The notes under the pieces: model-generated
The model's input: only the letters and a program-made list of their open reading frames with translations
Told to the model about the DNA's origin: nothing
Database searches by the model: none
Shown: positions 35,611 to 46,495 of the stretch, piece after piece
How positions within the stretch are numbered: position 1 is the first letter of the stretch
How the letters are laid out: every line of letters starts with the position of its first letter
Source: Hyaloperonospora brassicae
Lineage: Eukaryota > Oomycota > Peronosporomycetes > Peronosporales > Peronosporaceae
Direction of reading: 5' to 3'
Assembly (NCBI GenBank): GCA_947650285.1
Contig: CANTFL010000465.1
Coordinates: forward strand, 1-64,000
Length of the DNA stretch: 64,000 bases
Program-made: the position numbers and the translations under genes

Positions 35611-35630
35611 ATGGTGCGCGTGCCCGGATC
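35611..35630 (+). promoter_or_regulatory. Element 2 primer-binding site
   Basis: Directly after the LTR: A, then TGGTGCGCGTGCC. This matches element 1 and begins TGG as required for pairing with a tRNA 3' CCA. The ATG formed at the junction (35611) also opens the gag frame. Confidence 0.75.
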
Positions 35631-36379
35631 TTCTGGTGACTCGGGATTTCACCGTGAGTCCCCAAGTCAAGAAGTGAAAATCAAGATTGAACCTGGGATG
35701 GAAGCGTTTGAGGAGAAGGGATCGCCTGCGACGCGTGATGTTAAAGGATCCCCGGATTATCAGAGTTTTGGGAGGGGCTCTGATGACAAGAAAATTAAAG
35801 AGGAAGATCGATCAATCGATCTGGAAGATAAACCTCGACCCCCTCCTATGGTCTCTTTGGGGACCACCGCGGATCGTGCTGCAAAACACGATCCGCTGGG
35901 TGAAAACCCTTCAGCGAAAACTGAACAAAAATTTCACAAGACCACTCAAGCAATGTCAAAGAAGACGACTTCGAAGACGGATCGAGTGAAGAAAGAAGAT
36001 GCCAGATCGGATCGACGCGATCGCGGCGTGAAAGCAATCATAAAACCGATCAAGTTCGTAGACGAAGATCTGGATATGAAGCCGGAAGGATGGCAGTTGG
36101 ATTAACTGGAGCAGGGATTCCATTGGAAAGCGCTTGAGGATCTGCTATCGAATGATCCCGTGCTACGGATACTGAATCCCAAGCTACTCGGAGATTTACA
36201 AGGCCCGATATCCTGTGCGAAGGTGGCGACTAACGCAGTGGAAGGGATCAGCGCGATCATCCAACTGTTGCAAGATGCGGGATACGTCGCTGGAGCGTTC
36301 GATGCGAACCAGTTACTGGAATGCGATCAGGATCAGGTGATCCATGCGTGTCGATAGCTGTATGACAAGCTTATTCCCC

Positions 36380-36553
36380 ATGACGGGAAAGCGCGAATCC
36401 GCAGATCAAGCGGTGGGGACGATCGCCGATGTCCCGAAAGGCCATTATACCGGATCGTCAATTCCTCTGACGGGGAAGCGCGAATCCGCAGATCAAGCAG
36501 TTGCGACGATCGCCGAGGTCCCGAGAGGTTATCATACCGGATCGTCTCAATAT
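36380..36553 (+). repeat. 87-bp tandem duplication within gag
   Basis: Copies 36380-36466 and 36467-36553, 29 codons each, both containing TGKRESADQAV and YTGSS or YHTGSS. Element 1 has a single copy at the matching place, so the duplication is specific to element 2. Confidence 0.85.
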
Positions 36554-38056
36554 GCCTCGGCGGAATCAGAAATGGAGTCGGACGATTCGGTCGGCATCCA
36601 ACGGATGTCTCTAGGCCCAAGTGGTGCAGCACTGCTATGCGATCGAGTCGAGTCGGTGAAGATGAACTCGCGATCGAAGGCCACATGCGCTAAAGGGCAG
36701 AAGACGATTACTACGCAAGGGCTCCTGCAGACGTACCTCGACGAGGCCATGGAACGCTTTCGCCAAGATCAACAGAAACGGGCGTATCAAGCGATCTACC
36801 CAAGCCAAAGGATCAAGCCTGATAGATCTCTCGAAAGATACACACCCGACGTGGAGATGGAATCGGTGCAGTCGTACACCCGTCATCCGGAGTTTATTGA
36901 TCCTGATGACATCGATCCCGATGATTCGGGACAAGAAGATCGTAGACACGCTATGGTAGCTACAACCGAGACGTTGCAAGATGGTGATAGCATACCCCAA
37001 CGTATCAGAGTGTCGGCGATGACGGAGCTAAAAGAATTCAGTGGCAAGGATCGAGATGAAGATCGGGCCAGAAGCTGGATCAGCAAGGTTAAATCAGCCT
37101 TCTTGCGCGATCAAGCACCAGATGAGGAGAAGTGTTTGGTTTTCGGAGATCTGCTGACAGGACCCGCTCGAAACTGGTACAACCAACTGAGTCGATCCAC
37201 TCGGAAGAAGTGAAAGAGACTGCTGGATGAGTTTATGGTACAGTATGGAGGACAAGGGGTGTCTCTGGTCAGACTATACTATCTCGCACGGAACAGATCG
37301 GATGAAAATCTACACGAGTATCTACACCGCCTAAATTTCGCGGCTAAGCATGCCAAGATCGCGATCCGAGAAGAGAGGATGGCCACGGCGGACACTCGTC
37401 GTGAACATGCGGAACATTTCATTGCCACGTTGGACGATCGCGATCTGGCCAAGCAGCTGACCCTACTACGATTGACCGATGTCAACGAGTTGGATGAGAC
37501 GTTGCGTGCATGCCAAAGGATGGAGAGTCGTCAGTTGAAGACGCCGACAGGATCGAACAAGTTACACCAGCGATCGAATGCCTATCCAAATCCTACGTCA
37601 TCCAAGACTGCTCGGGCGGTGAGGGCGATCCGTGAGCGGATCGAAAGTAGCGGATCGGAATCGGGTTTGAGTGGATCAGATGAAGACAAGGATCACCGCC
37701 GAGTTTGTGTGACCACTACATCTGGTCAAGAGAGATCGGATCAAGATCGGCGTACCTGGCAGAAGAATGCTGGTGAAGAAGATGGACGTGATCGAGGTGG
37801 AAAAACGAAGGCATGCACCCACTGCGGATCGACGCGACATGATGATCGTGGATGCTGGCAGAGACTAACGTGTCAGAAGTGCGGTCGCAAAGGACATCCA
37901 TCTGACAAGTGCTTTTACGTGTGTGCAGCCTGCGGAGAGGTACATGAGAATGGCAAATGCCCCATGGAAGAGTTCTTTAACTTGATCCGCCAGTGGTATG
38001 TGCCTGCTAAGCATGCGGGGATGTTTCCTCCGAAGGTCGAAGAAATGTTAAACTAG

Positions 38057-39253
38057 GACGCTCGCCAGGTTGGAATCTGGCACGAGCCGAGCGTTCTGGG
38101 CTATGCATATACGCATTTTTTGAAAAGAAGTCGGATGACCAAGGAGTTAAGGATCGGCGCGATCCGATCTTTGATACACGTAATTGTTCAGAACGAACCT
38201 CTTCGATATCAAGTGTGAAGCGAGTGGACAATTATGCCCGATCCCCGGTGGAGATGGAGCTCGATCTTACCCCTGGTGAGTCGAGGGGATACTGGAAGTA
38301 TCATACTCCGGGAAAATGGTTTAAACAGGCGAAAGCAGTGGGCAAGATCAACAATGAGAAGGCCACTTTTCTGTTTGACTCTGGTGCAGAAGTCTCGATC
38401 ATCGACACTACCTTTGCTCGTAAGGTAGGGTGTGTGATAGACGAGAACCAAACACAAGAATGTATTGGGATCGGAGAGAGTACCTACATGACGGTAGGAC
38501 GGACCAAGATCAAGATCACACTGAACGGATCACTAGTGTATTATTTTGATGTCTGGGTTGGGGATCAAGTCGGTCAAGAAGCTATACTAGGCATGGACTT
38601 CATGGTTCCTGCAGGTATCCGTTTGGATTTGGCCGACGGGACCCTTTGCCTGCCCGATGAAGTCCAAATCTGTCTGGCCGGACGAAGACCACCGTACCGG
38701 TCGAATATATCGGCGGTCAACCTTAACGATCAACATGTAGCCATTGCGGCCGTCAGATCAGCGGAAGTAAGGATCGGTGTCAACCCTCCTAAATCGAAGT
38801 TTTGGGTGCGACGATATGTAGCGTGGATTCCTACCGTGACGAATGGTCCCGAAAGGATTAAGTTCCTGCAGCTTACAAATGTAAGCGATCGCGACCTGAT
38901 CTTAAACAGCGGAGCCCCTTTGGCGCTGTGGATGACAGAAGGCATGATCCCGCGATCTAAAGGATATGTATCTGTAGGATCGCGGCGATTTTATGGAATG
39001 GCAGACATTGGCTTTTAAGGCCACTACAGATCGAGAAGAAGAAGAAGCCGAAGCTTACACGGGCCCGTTAGTGGATCATCCTACGTATGAGAAACCTACC
39101 CGAATTTTGTCGCGCTCAAAATGGAGATCAGACGACATCAAGGATTCGGTAGAGATCACCTCACCATCTGACGCTAATGGTGACTCTAATGAGGAGTTGC
39201 ATGACGCTAAACGAGTGGAAGAAATGATGAAGACAAGGATGATTGATCGATGA
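38057..39253 (+). pseudogene. Element 2 protease and spacer region of pol
   Basis: The frame 38215-39018 contains LFDSGAEVSIIDTTFARK near 38370-38425. D-S-G is the aspartic protease active site, intact here. This is followed by a flap-like segment and ILGMDFMVP. A stop interrupts the upstream frame near 38215, and a frameshift near 38995 moves reading to 38993-39253, an acidic spacer. The protease would act as a dimer to process Gag-Pol. Element 1 lacks the active-site Asp. Confidence 0.85.
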
Positions 39254-40524
39254 TGGGATCATGCGCAGTCAACGTATTGCGGAAGACGCCAGAACCGTCG
39301 GGTGAAGAGGACATGGTCGCAAAGGAGACTATGATAGCGAAATACCACCAGGAGACAACTGATCCGTTACAAGGACAGTCCAACTGTCACCCAGACGGGA
39401 TCGAGGCAGAAGATCGGGAGTTGCATAGCCAGGCTACACGACTGGACGACGACGTGGAAGTTGTTACGATCGGAGACGAAGTAATGGAGAGGTATGTACC
39501 AGATGAATCGACATACTACCACGAGGGAAGTAAACTGTTCGCGGAAGATGTGGAACAACACATGGCCGTGCTGCCGGAGATAACCGTATCTACAACCGAG
39601 ATAACAATAGACGATGTCCAAGTTGGCGATCCTGGAATGCCCTTGACTGAGGATCAAGAGGATTTGCGACAACTGATATGGAAGAGTCGTCACCTGTTAA
39701 TCGGAAAAGGAAACGCATTACCCCCTGCAGCACGCGGGGACGTTTTTGATATTAATGTGGGAGAAGCGAGGCCAATCGCTCAGCGTGTACGACCTGTCGC
39801 ACCAAAGTTTCGTGAGAAGTTGGCCGATCTGATAAAAGGTTTGTTGTCAGCCAAGATTATCCGACCTTCGACATCGCCATGGGCATCGCCAATAGTTGTG
39901 ATAATCAAGAAAAATGGAGAAGATATCCGATTGTGTATCGATTATCGACGAGTTAATCAGCTAACACAGCTGATGGTGTACCCTATGCCACTTATCAGTG
40001 AATTGTTGCAAGATATGGACAAAGCGATGTGGTACTGTTCGCTGGACATGGCTAGTGGATTTTGGGTGGTAGAGATGACCGAACGAGCAAGATCGATCTC
40101 TGCCTTCATCACGCCGTCGGGCCTGTTAGAATGGTTGCGGATGCCTTTTGGACTGAAGAACGCTCCACAGATTTATCAGCGTTTGATTGATAATGCTCTA
40201 TATGGGTATCTCAAGATCGGCGCGGATAAGGATGTGAATGTAACAGATCAGCCTAAGTTAACGGAGGTGTTTACTGAAGGAGAGCCGGAAACGGATCAAG
40301 CGCCGTCAGTGCTGGGCAGACGGTCTTACATTGACGATATATTGATCCCGGCTACGTCATGGACATCTCTGTACGACAAGGTCGAAAGATTATTGACAGC
40401 ATGCGATCGATGGAATTTGTCGATCAGTCTGACCAAGAGTTTTTGGGGACGTCGTAAGGTGGATTACTTAGGCCATCAGGTATCTTTGGCTGGGCTGGAA
40501 GCCAATCCTAAAGACCTAGGATAG
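39250..40524 (+). pseudogene. Element 2 reverse transcriptase
   Basis: 424-residue open frame: an acidic spacer (residues 1-150), then RT. Motifs: PIAQRVRPVAPKFREKL (entry), SPWASPIVVIIKKNG, IRLCIDYRRVNQ, CSLDMASGFW (first catalytic Asp), MPFGLKNAPQIYQRLID, and RRSYIDDIL (40318-40344), the Y-x-D-D box. Between the QIYQRL block and the catalytic box lies an insertion of about 35 residues rich in Asp/Glu/Pro, also present in element 1. The frame ends at TAG (40522-40524) where element 1 has a Leu codon; the same frame then continues. Confidence 0.9.
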
Positions 40525-41159
40525 CTGGTGAATATTCCTTTTCCCACAACTTTGCGATCCATGCAATCGTTCCTGGGTAGCTTGAACTATTACAGTCGCT
40601 TTATAGAAGATTTTGCAGTATATGCATCGGTGTTGTACGAGTTACGAGAGGCGAATTTTTTCGAGATGAGCCGTATGGGAGATCGTGGTAAGGATTGGGA
40701 AGTTGCGATAACGCATTACAAAGGGATGAGCATGATCAAAATGAGCGATCTCGGTGGGAAAGGGCCGCCATTTCATTCGCTTTGCTGAAGGCCAAGATCG
40801 CTACAACCCCGATCCTCAAACATTTCAATTTAGATCGACTGCCAGTGATCGTGGTGTATGCTAGTAAGTGGGCGGTATCGGCATCTCTGTTACAAGAATA
40901 TGACGGCGTATACTGGCCAGTGACATTCACGAGTCGCACACTGAAACCTAACGAAGTTAACTATGGTATGGTGGAGAAAGAAGTTTTGGCCCTACTTCGA
41001 ATCTTGGAAGTATGCTACACCATGCAAGTATCCCGAGAGATCAGAGTGCTCACTCGATATTCGACATTAGCTTGGCTAGTCCAATCGTCTGGCCTCAAGA
41101 GGAGACTGGGAAGATGGGCTGCGTTGCTATCGAACTGGACACTGGAGGTCAAGAGATGA
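40525..41159 (+). pseudogene. Element 2 RT thumb/connection and tether RNase H
   Basis: After the TAG the same frame reads RSMQSFLGSLNYYSRFIEDF (connection), then shifts near 40760. The new frame has IVVYASKWAVSASLLQ, MVEKEVLALLRIL and VLTRYSTLAWL. These match the first three RNase H motifs, but the first Asp is Tyr in this copy, and the third Asp is Arg in both elements 1 and 2. The domain is therefore probably a non-catalytic tether. It ends at TGA (41157), where element 1 has Cys. Confidence 0.8.
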
Positions 41160-41309
41160 ACTTAAGGAGAAGATGAAATACTAGGCGCTCTCGCAGCTAG
41201 CATAACTCCGCGGGATGAGGTCTATGATGTGTTGATTGCGATCGCTCCACAGAAGAAACCCAAACAATTGGTAACTATGCTACCTCCCACGGTAGGTACG
41301 GATGAATGC

Positions 41310-41715
41310 CTGTTGGTGGTCAGTTTCGACGGATCGGCACGGACTAAACGGAAGAGTGGGGCATATAGTGCGATCGTGTGGAAGCTACCCGAATGGACCA
41401 TCATCTCGGCCGCTTCGGAATACGCGGCAGATCTGACGGTGAATGCGGCGGAATATCGTGGCCTGTTGTTGGGTCTCGATCTGCTGGACTCCCAAACTAG
41501 GGGACGAGTCATTATATGTGGTGACTCCAACCTAGTGATCAGGCAAATGCGGGGAGAGATGGATTGCAAAGCGCCCGGACTACAGTTACTGCGTCATAAA
41601 GCAATGCAGAAACTTCGATCTTGGCCAAAACACGAGTTCCTACATATGAAGAGGGAGTGGAACCAAAGCGCGGATCGACTAGCTAGTGCAGCTTTGCAGC
41701 AAGAGAAAGGTGTCA
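41310..41715 (+). pseudogene. Element 2 additional RNase H (RVT_3/archaeal-type)
   Basis: Within the open frame 41229-42338: VSFDGSARTKR (Asp), TVNAAEYRGLLLGLDLL (Glu), VIICGDSNLVIRQM (Asp), and WNQSADRLASAALQQ (Asp). All four catalytic acidic residues are present in the expected spacing for a type-I RNase H of the RVT_3 family. It would degrade RNA in RNA-DNA hybrids in place of the degenerate tether domain. A helical, Arg/Gln/Glu-rich linker leads to the integrase. Confidence 0.85.
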
Positions 41716-42079
41716 TTGTGAACTTGGATCAAGAATTGCAAGAGCTGATATCCGTCAACAGGCTGCACGAGTTGCTCCTGCCAGAAAGGACGGATTGCGT
41801 GGTGAAAATGATGGCGATTACACGATCCGCGCGGCGAAGACGTCAACAACCCGAAGTTTTACAAGAAGAAATAGTACAGCGGATGCGGATCGAGCGGATA
41901 AAACAAGCGCAAGAAGAAGAGAGCTGGATCGCCAACCTGAAGAAAAATATTGTGGGCGATCTGACACATATAAACGCAGAGGATGCAAAATTATGCGCTA
42001 GGATCGCTCCAGACTACGAAGTGGACGAAAACGGATTGCTGTTCTTCAGCCCCCGATCCGCTAAAGAATCGGACGATCG

Positions 42080-43268
42080 TATGGAGATGGTCCGTCTGGT
42101 TGTACCGGAATTGTTGCAGGAAAACTTTATGCACCATTACCACACGAGCTTAGAGGGTGGTCACCAAGGGATCGGGAGGACTTATCAGCTGATCAAATCC
42201 AACTTTCACTGGAGAGGATTGTATCGGAGCGTGCAACGTTATGTTGGAAAGTGCGTGGACTGTACAACCGGGAAGGGTCTACCCGCGTCCGCGGCAGATC
42301 TCCGGGAAACATACAAGCTACGTACCCATTTCAAGTGATCGCGATGGATCATATCCCATCATTGCCGCGGTCATTTAAAGGAAACACCGAATTGCTGCTG
42401 TGGGTAGATCTATTCTCAGGGTATGTGATCGCGAGAGCAAGTTCGTCGAGGACCGCGCAAGCGATCGCTGAAGGATACGAAGAATGTGTGTTTCGAAGAT
42501 TTGGAGCCAGTGAAGCTATACGTCACGACAGGGAGCCTGGATTTATGTCCGACTTTTTTAGGGCATTTAATCGGATCGCAGGGCAGAAGCAACGTGCGAC
42601 CATGGCGTACCGACCGCAAGCAAACGGAACGGCGGAGCGTATGGTGCAGACGTTGACTCGGTCGATTAAGATGTACGTCACGGACGTAGAGCAGAAAGAC
42701 TGAAAATGAATACGCAGAAAGATTGACATTTGCCATGAATACGGCACACGATCGGATCCGCGGAGATATTCCGTTCTATTTGATCCATGGTTGGGATCCA
42801 AGATCGACACTGGAAGCAACATTACCGTTGGGGAGCACTAAAACACGCGATGCTGATCCAGGAAGGTGGCGATATAACATCCAGCGTCAATATCAGAAGG
42901 CAAGAGAAGTGGTGAACGAACGTCTCAGGATCGCGATCCAAGATCGAGCGGATCGACACAACGGTAATGATAGAGTGTGTGATATTAAGTGCGGATCGCA
43001 AGTTTGGCTCTACTTGGATCGAGTAAAAGACGGCTATGCCCGAAAGTTAGCACATATGTGGCATGGGCCATTTCGAGTGGCGGAGTTATGTGGGGAACAT
43101 GCGGTTCGAGTGGAGATCTCAGGAACTCCATACCGATTGTTCCCGATAGTGCACGTCTCCAAGTTAAAGCCAGTGTTACAGTTCCCGGATCGCCCAAGCA
43201 GTGTGCTGGTAACTGACTGTGGAGATCGTGTGGATTTCGACGAGTCGTTGTTGCCGGAAGATAGTTGA
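42080..43268 (+). pseudogene. Element 2 integrase
   Basis: The zinc-binding domain (about 42128-42280) has HHYH and CVDC as the HHCC pair. After a frameshift near 42300-42335, the catalytic core (to 42703) has IAMDHIPSLP (Asp), IRHDREPGFMSDFF (Asp) and NGTAERMVQTL (Glu). Another shift near 42700 leads to 42723-43268, with HMWHGPFRV (GPY/F-like) and LFPIVHVSKLK. It would catalyse insertion of the cDNA. It ends at TGA (43266), where element 1 has Trp, and the frame then continues into the chromodomain. Confidence 0.9.
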
Positions 43269-43478
43269 GAAGTCGAGTTGGCTGCCGGCGAATACAAAGT
43301 GGATAAAATCTTGGATGTAAAATCAGGACGTAAAACTCGTTATGGCCGAGTGCATCGACAGTTTCTGATTCAATGGAAGAAACACGACGATCCGACCTGG
43401 AAAGACGAAGCGGACCTGAACTGTGGCGCGTTGTTGCAACATTTCGAGCGCAATCGTGTGAGTCAAAACCGGTTTTAA
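43269..43478 (+). pseudogene. Element 2 chromodomain
   Basis: In frame with the integrase tail after the TGA. It reads EYKVDKILDVKSGRKT, RYGRVHRQFLIQWKKHDDP and TWKDEADLN, a chromodomain fold of about 60 residues. Tyr at the start and Trp in QW are kept, but the second cage aromatic (Tyr in element 1) is His here. Chromodomains of Ty3/Gypsy integrases target heterochromatin marks. Pol ends at 43478. Confidence 0.8.
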
Positions 43479-43733
43479 GTTATGCAGTCACATGAGGAGG
43501 AAACCGAAGATTAACGGGTGATCGAAGCGATGAGTGGTTAGCGTATGCTTAAGGGAGGTGGTGTGAGATGATAAATTGGGGTTATATGTAATTTGAGTGG
43601 TGATAGCGGATCGTCAGGATCCGATCGCGGTTGGAAAGCAAAGAAAAGAAGTTGATCTCAAGATGAAGAACAAGATGAAGGATCAAGAGAGATTATATTG
43701 AATTATGGAATTATATGAATCAAATCCGAGCGA
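43479..43733. other. Gap between convergent pol and accessory genes
   Basis: About 255 bp between the end of pol (plus) and the stop of the accessory gene (minus). No gene seen. It would need to hold a terminator or polyadenylation signal for the accessory transcript if one exists; no clear signal was found. Confidence 0.5.
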
Positions 43734-44906
43734 TCAGGCAGGAGAGAACTTACCTGGCAATCGTACGATCGACGATCCGGGATGGGCGGCAATAGAAAAA
43801 CGATACTGTGAACGCCAAGGTTCAGCGGCATCTAACAACGGGAGAGCGGAGATCAAATTGGGGATGCCCTTGGAGTCACATCCTAAACCAGGATACCAGG
43901 GGGAAACCTCCTTGAACGACGGGAAGTGCAGAAAGAAGGGATCCAACAAGATGTCCAGATCACAATGACCTGCGATCATGCCTTGTAGGATAAATCGAAG
44001 GATCGCCTTCCACCGAGGTCCAGCTCGCGATCGACGCTGCTTCCGTTGTTTCCAAAACTGGTGTAACTCAGGATCGCTGGCTCGCTATTCGCTGGACAGG
44101 AAGATCGCGTGCGTCGACTCCCACAAAGCCTGCCGTTTTCGATCCTCGAACTCCAAGTATAGCGAGGCAAGTTGGTCGTACCAGCCGGTACGAGGGAAGG
44201 GGATCGGCGCAATCCGACGTGTAGCCATCTCCCAAGGCGCTTGGGCGTATAAGGCCGCGATCTGGGCCGAACATACCAGCCGGGGTGTCCACTCAGATGT
44301 TGGAGGAGGACGCTTGGACACCGTTACCGTCGGGAAAATATAGCCTCTGGGGCGAGATAGATGGTGGTACAGGAAGTCAATATCCATTTCCGCGACGCTC
44401 GTCCAGCTGACCCTGCGTGCCGACCAGGGAGAAACCTGAACGGACGATCGCGGTACACGATCGCGATATCCGGGGATCCACTGGTCGCGAGAAATCTTGG
44501 TGGGAGGCAAGCTGTCATAATCCGCCAGAGACAACATCGAGTTGACGGGAGCACGAGGCGAGTCAGAAAGGCTGATAGCACCCTCCGAATCGCTGGAAGC
44601 CTCTCCGAAAAGGTCCACACGAGAGGTCTTGGTCTTGGCAGGCGGGACAGGATCAACCGGAGGTGGAAGATCGCGCGGAGGGCTCAGCGAATCTATGACG
44701 ATCGGATCTGGAGAAGGCCCAGCCGAAGATTTTGCCGGATTGGTCGCTCGACGACGACTAGAAGATCGCGAACTGGATAAAGCCGCTAAAGTCTCGTCTT
44801 CACCGTCAGATGTATCCTCCTCCTCAGACGAACTTACGCTGGGGTCGCGACGCCTCTGCTTGCCCAGTTTCAGGGAAGCTGCAGGCTTCACCGGATCATG
44901 GTGATT

Positions 44907-45015
44907 CTTGGGATCGCGGCGACCCTTAGGATCGCGGGTGTCTTGGGGAGCGGACGAAGTCTTGGGACCGCGACGACCCTTAGGATCGCGGGTGTCTCGG
45001 GAAGCGGACGAAGGC
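44907..45015 (-). repeat. Tandem repeat in accessory gene basic region
   Basis: Two copies of a unit of about 54 bp, coding DTRDPKGRR within an 18-residue period. A shorter third piece follows. It enlarges the basic region of the accessory protein. Confidence 0.75.
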
Positions 45016-46255
45016 TTGGGATCTGGAACTGTGGGTGGCTTGTGTTTTGCAGAAACGGATCGTGCCACCTTGGGACTGCAAACTAGGGACGACTTAGCTG
45101 TGGAAGCCGCAGATTGAGTCATTTTCTTGGGAGGTGGCAGGGCGGACGATGATAAGGGATCGCGAGATCGCTTACGATCTGATCTTGGAATGTTCGTCGT
45201 TGGCGAAGGAATCGTGAGAGCCGGCGCGGGGGCAGACGATCCCACCGTTGTAGGTGCGGTTGACGCATCCTCAGACACCAGTGGCGCCATGCGCTTCCGA
45301 AGGGTTGCGTGACCTCCTATCGCGTGATCGCGTTCGGAAGCCATGTCCGCGAGCTGAACCCGCACCTGGCCCAAAGTGACGTCGCGATCCGACACGATGC
45401 GACGCAATTTTTCGCACTTGGCAGATCGGGCGGATAGGGAATCCTGCGCCTCGCCAAGTTCGGCCGGTGGCCTCGAGACTTGCTTCAGTGCACGACACAG
45501 TTTCTCGCGGAGTTGGAGGCCAGTCTTCTTGTACTTCGACTACTTGCGCTTCGCCTTGTTCAAGCTGTTGGACAAATTGTCGACTTCAGCCACCCACCGC
45601 TCGGTAGCGTCGTCCATCTGCTTGCGTACCCCGGCGACTTCACGATCGGCTTTCTCCTGAGCGGCATGACGTGCTCGCACGGTCCGGAGTATTTGAGACT
45701 TGAGATGCTCGATCGAAGCAGTCTGGTCGACCCGGTCGGCCACCGCCTCCCGAAAAGCGTCACTCTGCTTGACCTCGTCTTTATAACGCTCACGCAAGCA
45801 GTCGTACTTCGATTGTGCGAACTGGACGAAAGGGGACGCGGAGGTGCGGAGCTCCTGAAGATCCTCGCTCAACTGACGATTCTGGATCATCAGCTGTTCC
45901 AAAGCAGCCTCCATACTATGGTATCGATCCACGACAGCCTATTGAAGGTCCAGGCGAAGATAAAGAGAATCGATCGCGGCGCTTAACGTGGCTTGATCGA
46001 TCGAACCCGAGGCCTCGATCCGAGTACTTGGGAGCAATATTGGCTCGCTCGGATCTGGAGTTGGGATGTTTGACCGGTGGAGGTCTTGTCCGGAGTGGGG
46101 ATCGAAGAAGATCGCGACGGAAAGATCGCGATGGAGAGCCTACCAGGATCTTTCCCCATCTGGATCGACGTCACTAAAGCCGAACGATCATGTTCGTTCG
46201 CCGGCATGGTGGAGGCAACGGGGACCACGGGGCATGCCGGCGCCATGGAGTCATC

Positions 46256-46345
46256 ATCTGAAGTGGGGATCGCCGAAGGCGATCCAAGAGGCCCCGATCT
46301 AGCATCTGAAGTGGGGATCGCCGAAGGCGATCCAAGAGACCCCGA
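46256..46345 (-). repeat. 48-bp tandem repeat in accessory gene N-terminus
   Basis: Two near-identical copies (GAAGTGGGGATCGCCGAAGG in each) coding LGSPSAIPTSD twice in a Pro/Ser-rich segment. Confidence 0.8.
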
Positions 46346-46480
46346 TCCGGAAGCAGGAGGAGATACCTGATCCGGGTGGGTCGGATTGGACATCGTGTTA
46401 AACGGTGTGAAAATGCGAAAAGAAGAAGAATTGAGGCTCACAGGGTTGCACAGCCAGATCGACACCGTATGTTGACTGAC

Positions 46481-46495
46481 GGTGCAGGGGACGGC
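46481..46495 (+). promoter_or_regulatory. Element 2 polypurine tract
   Basis: GGTGCAGGGGACGGC directly before the 3' LTR; mainly purines, in the position where plus-strand DNA synthesis is primed. It lies inside the 5' leader of the accessory gene on the other strand. Confidence 0.6.

Larger units (their letters stand above)
35611..38056 (+). pseudogene. Element 2 gag
   Basis: Probable start ATG at 35611 (MVRVPG), on the LTR/primer-site junction. In order: a charged Lys/Asp/Glu-rich N-terminus to 36105, a helical region (ECDQDQV near 36320), an 87-bp duplicated segment, the retrotransposon gag domain (DEDRARSWISKVKSAFL near 37055-37110, about 37020-37500), then two CCHC knuckles, CTHCGSTRHDDRGC (37814) and CQKCGRKGHPSDKC (37870), and a Cys-rich tail ending at 38056. 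Breaks: TAA at 36103, TAG at 36355, a frameshift near 36375, and TGA at 37211. Gag would form the particle and package RNA. Confidence 0.9.
43734..46393 (-). pseudogene. Element 2 antisense accessory gene (convergent to pol)
   Basis: About 880 codons on the minus strand between the 3' LTR and pol. Start chosen at 46393 (MSNPTHPDQ) by alignment with MAPTPPALS of element 3. Order: Pro/Ser-rich N-terminus with a 16-residue tandem repeat, heptad-like coiled coil (about 45960-45540), basic Ser/Arg/Lys region with an 18-residue repeat (SRDTRDPKGRR), acidic Ser stretch SSSEEEDTSDGEDE, then a conserved C-terminal domain (RVDLFGEASSDS, RDQWIPGY, DIDFLYHHLSRPRGYIF, WTPRLVCSAQIAALYAQAPW, DLDILLDPFFLHFP). 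Breaks: a shift near 45985, and TAGs near 45950, at 45540 and at 44085. Related copies sit at the same place in elements 1 and 3. Function unknown. Confidence 0.85.

Noticed and set aside
42523..42822. Minus-strand open frame opposite integrase
   Set aside because: Antisense shadow of the integrase core, with no independent evidence.
44361..45312. Several plus-strand open frames of 60-140 codons
   Set aside because: They lie opposite the accessory gene, are low-complexity, and are not conserved in elements 1 and 3; they are shadows of its Ser/Arg-rich codons.
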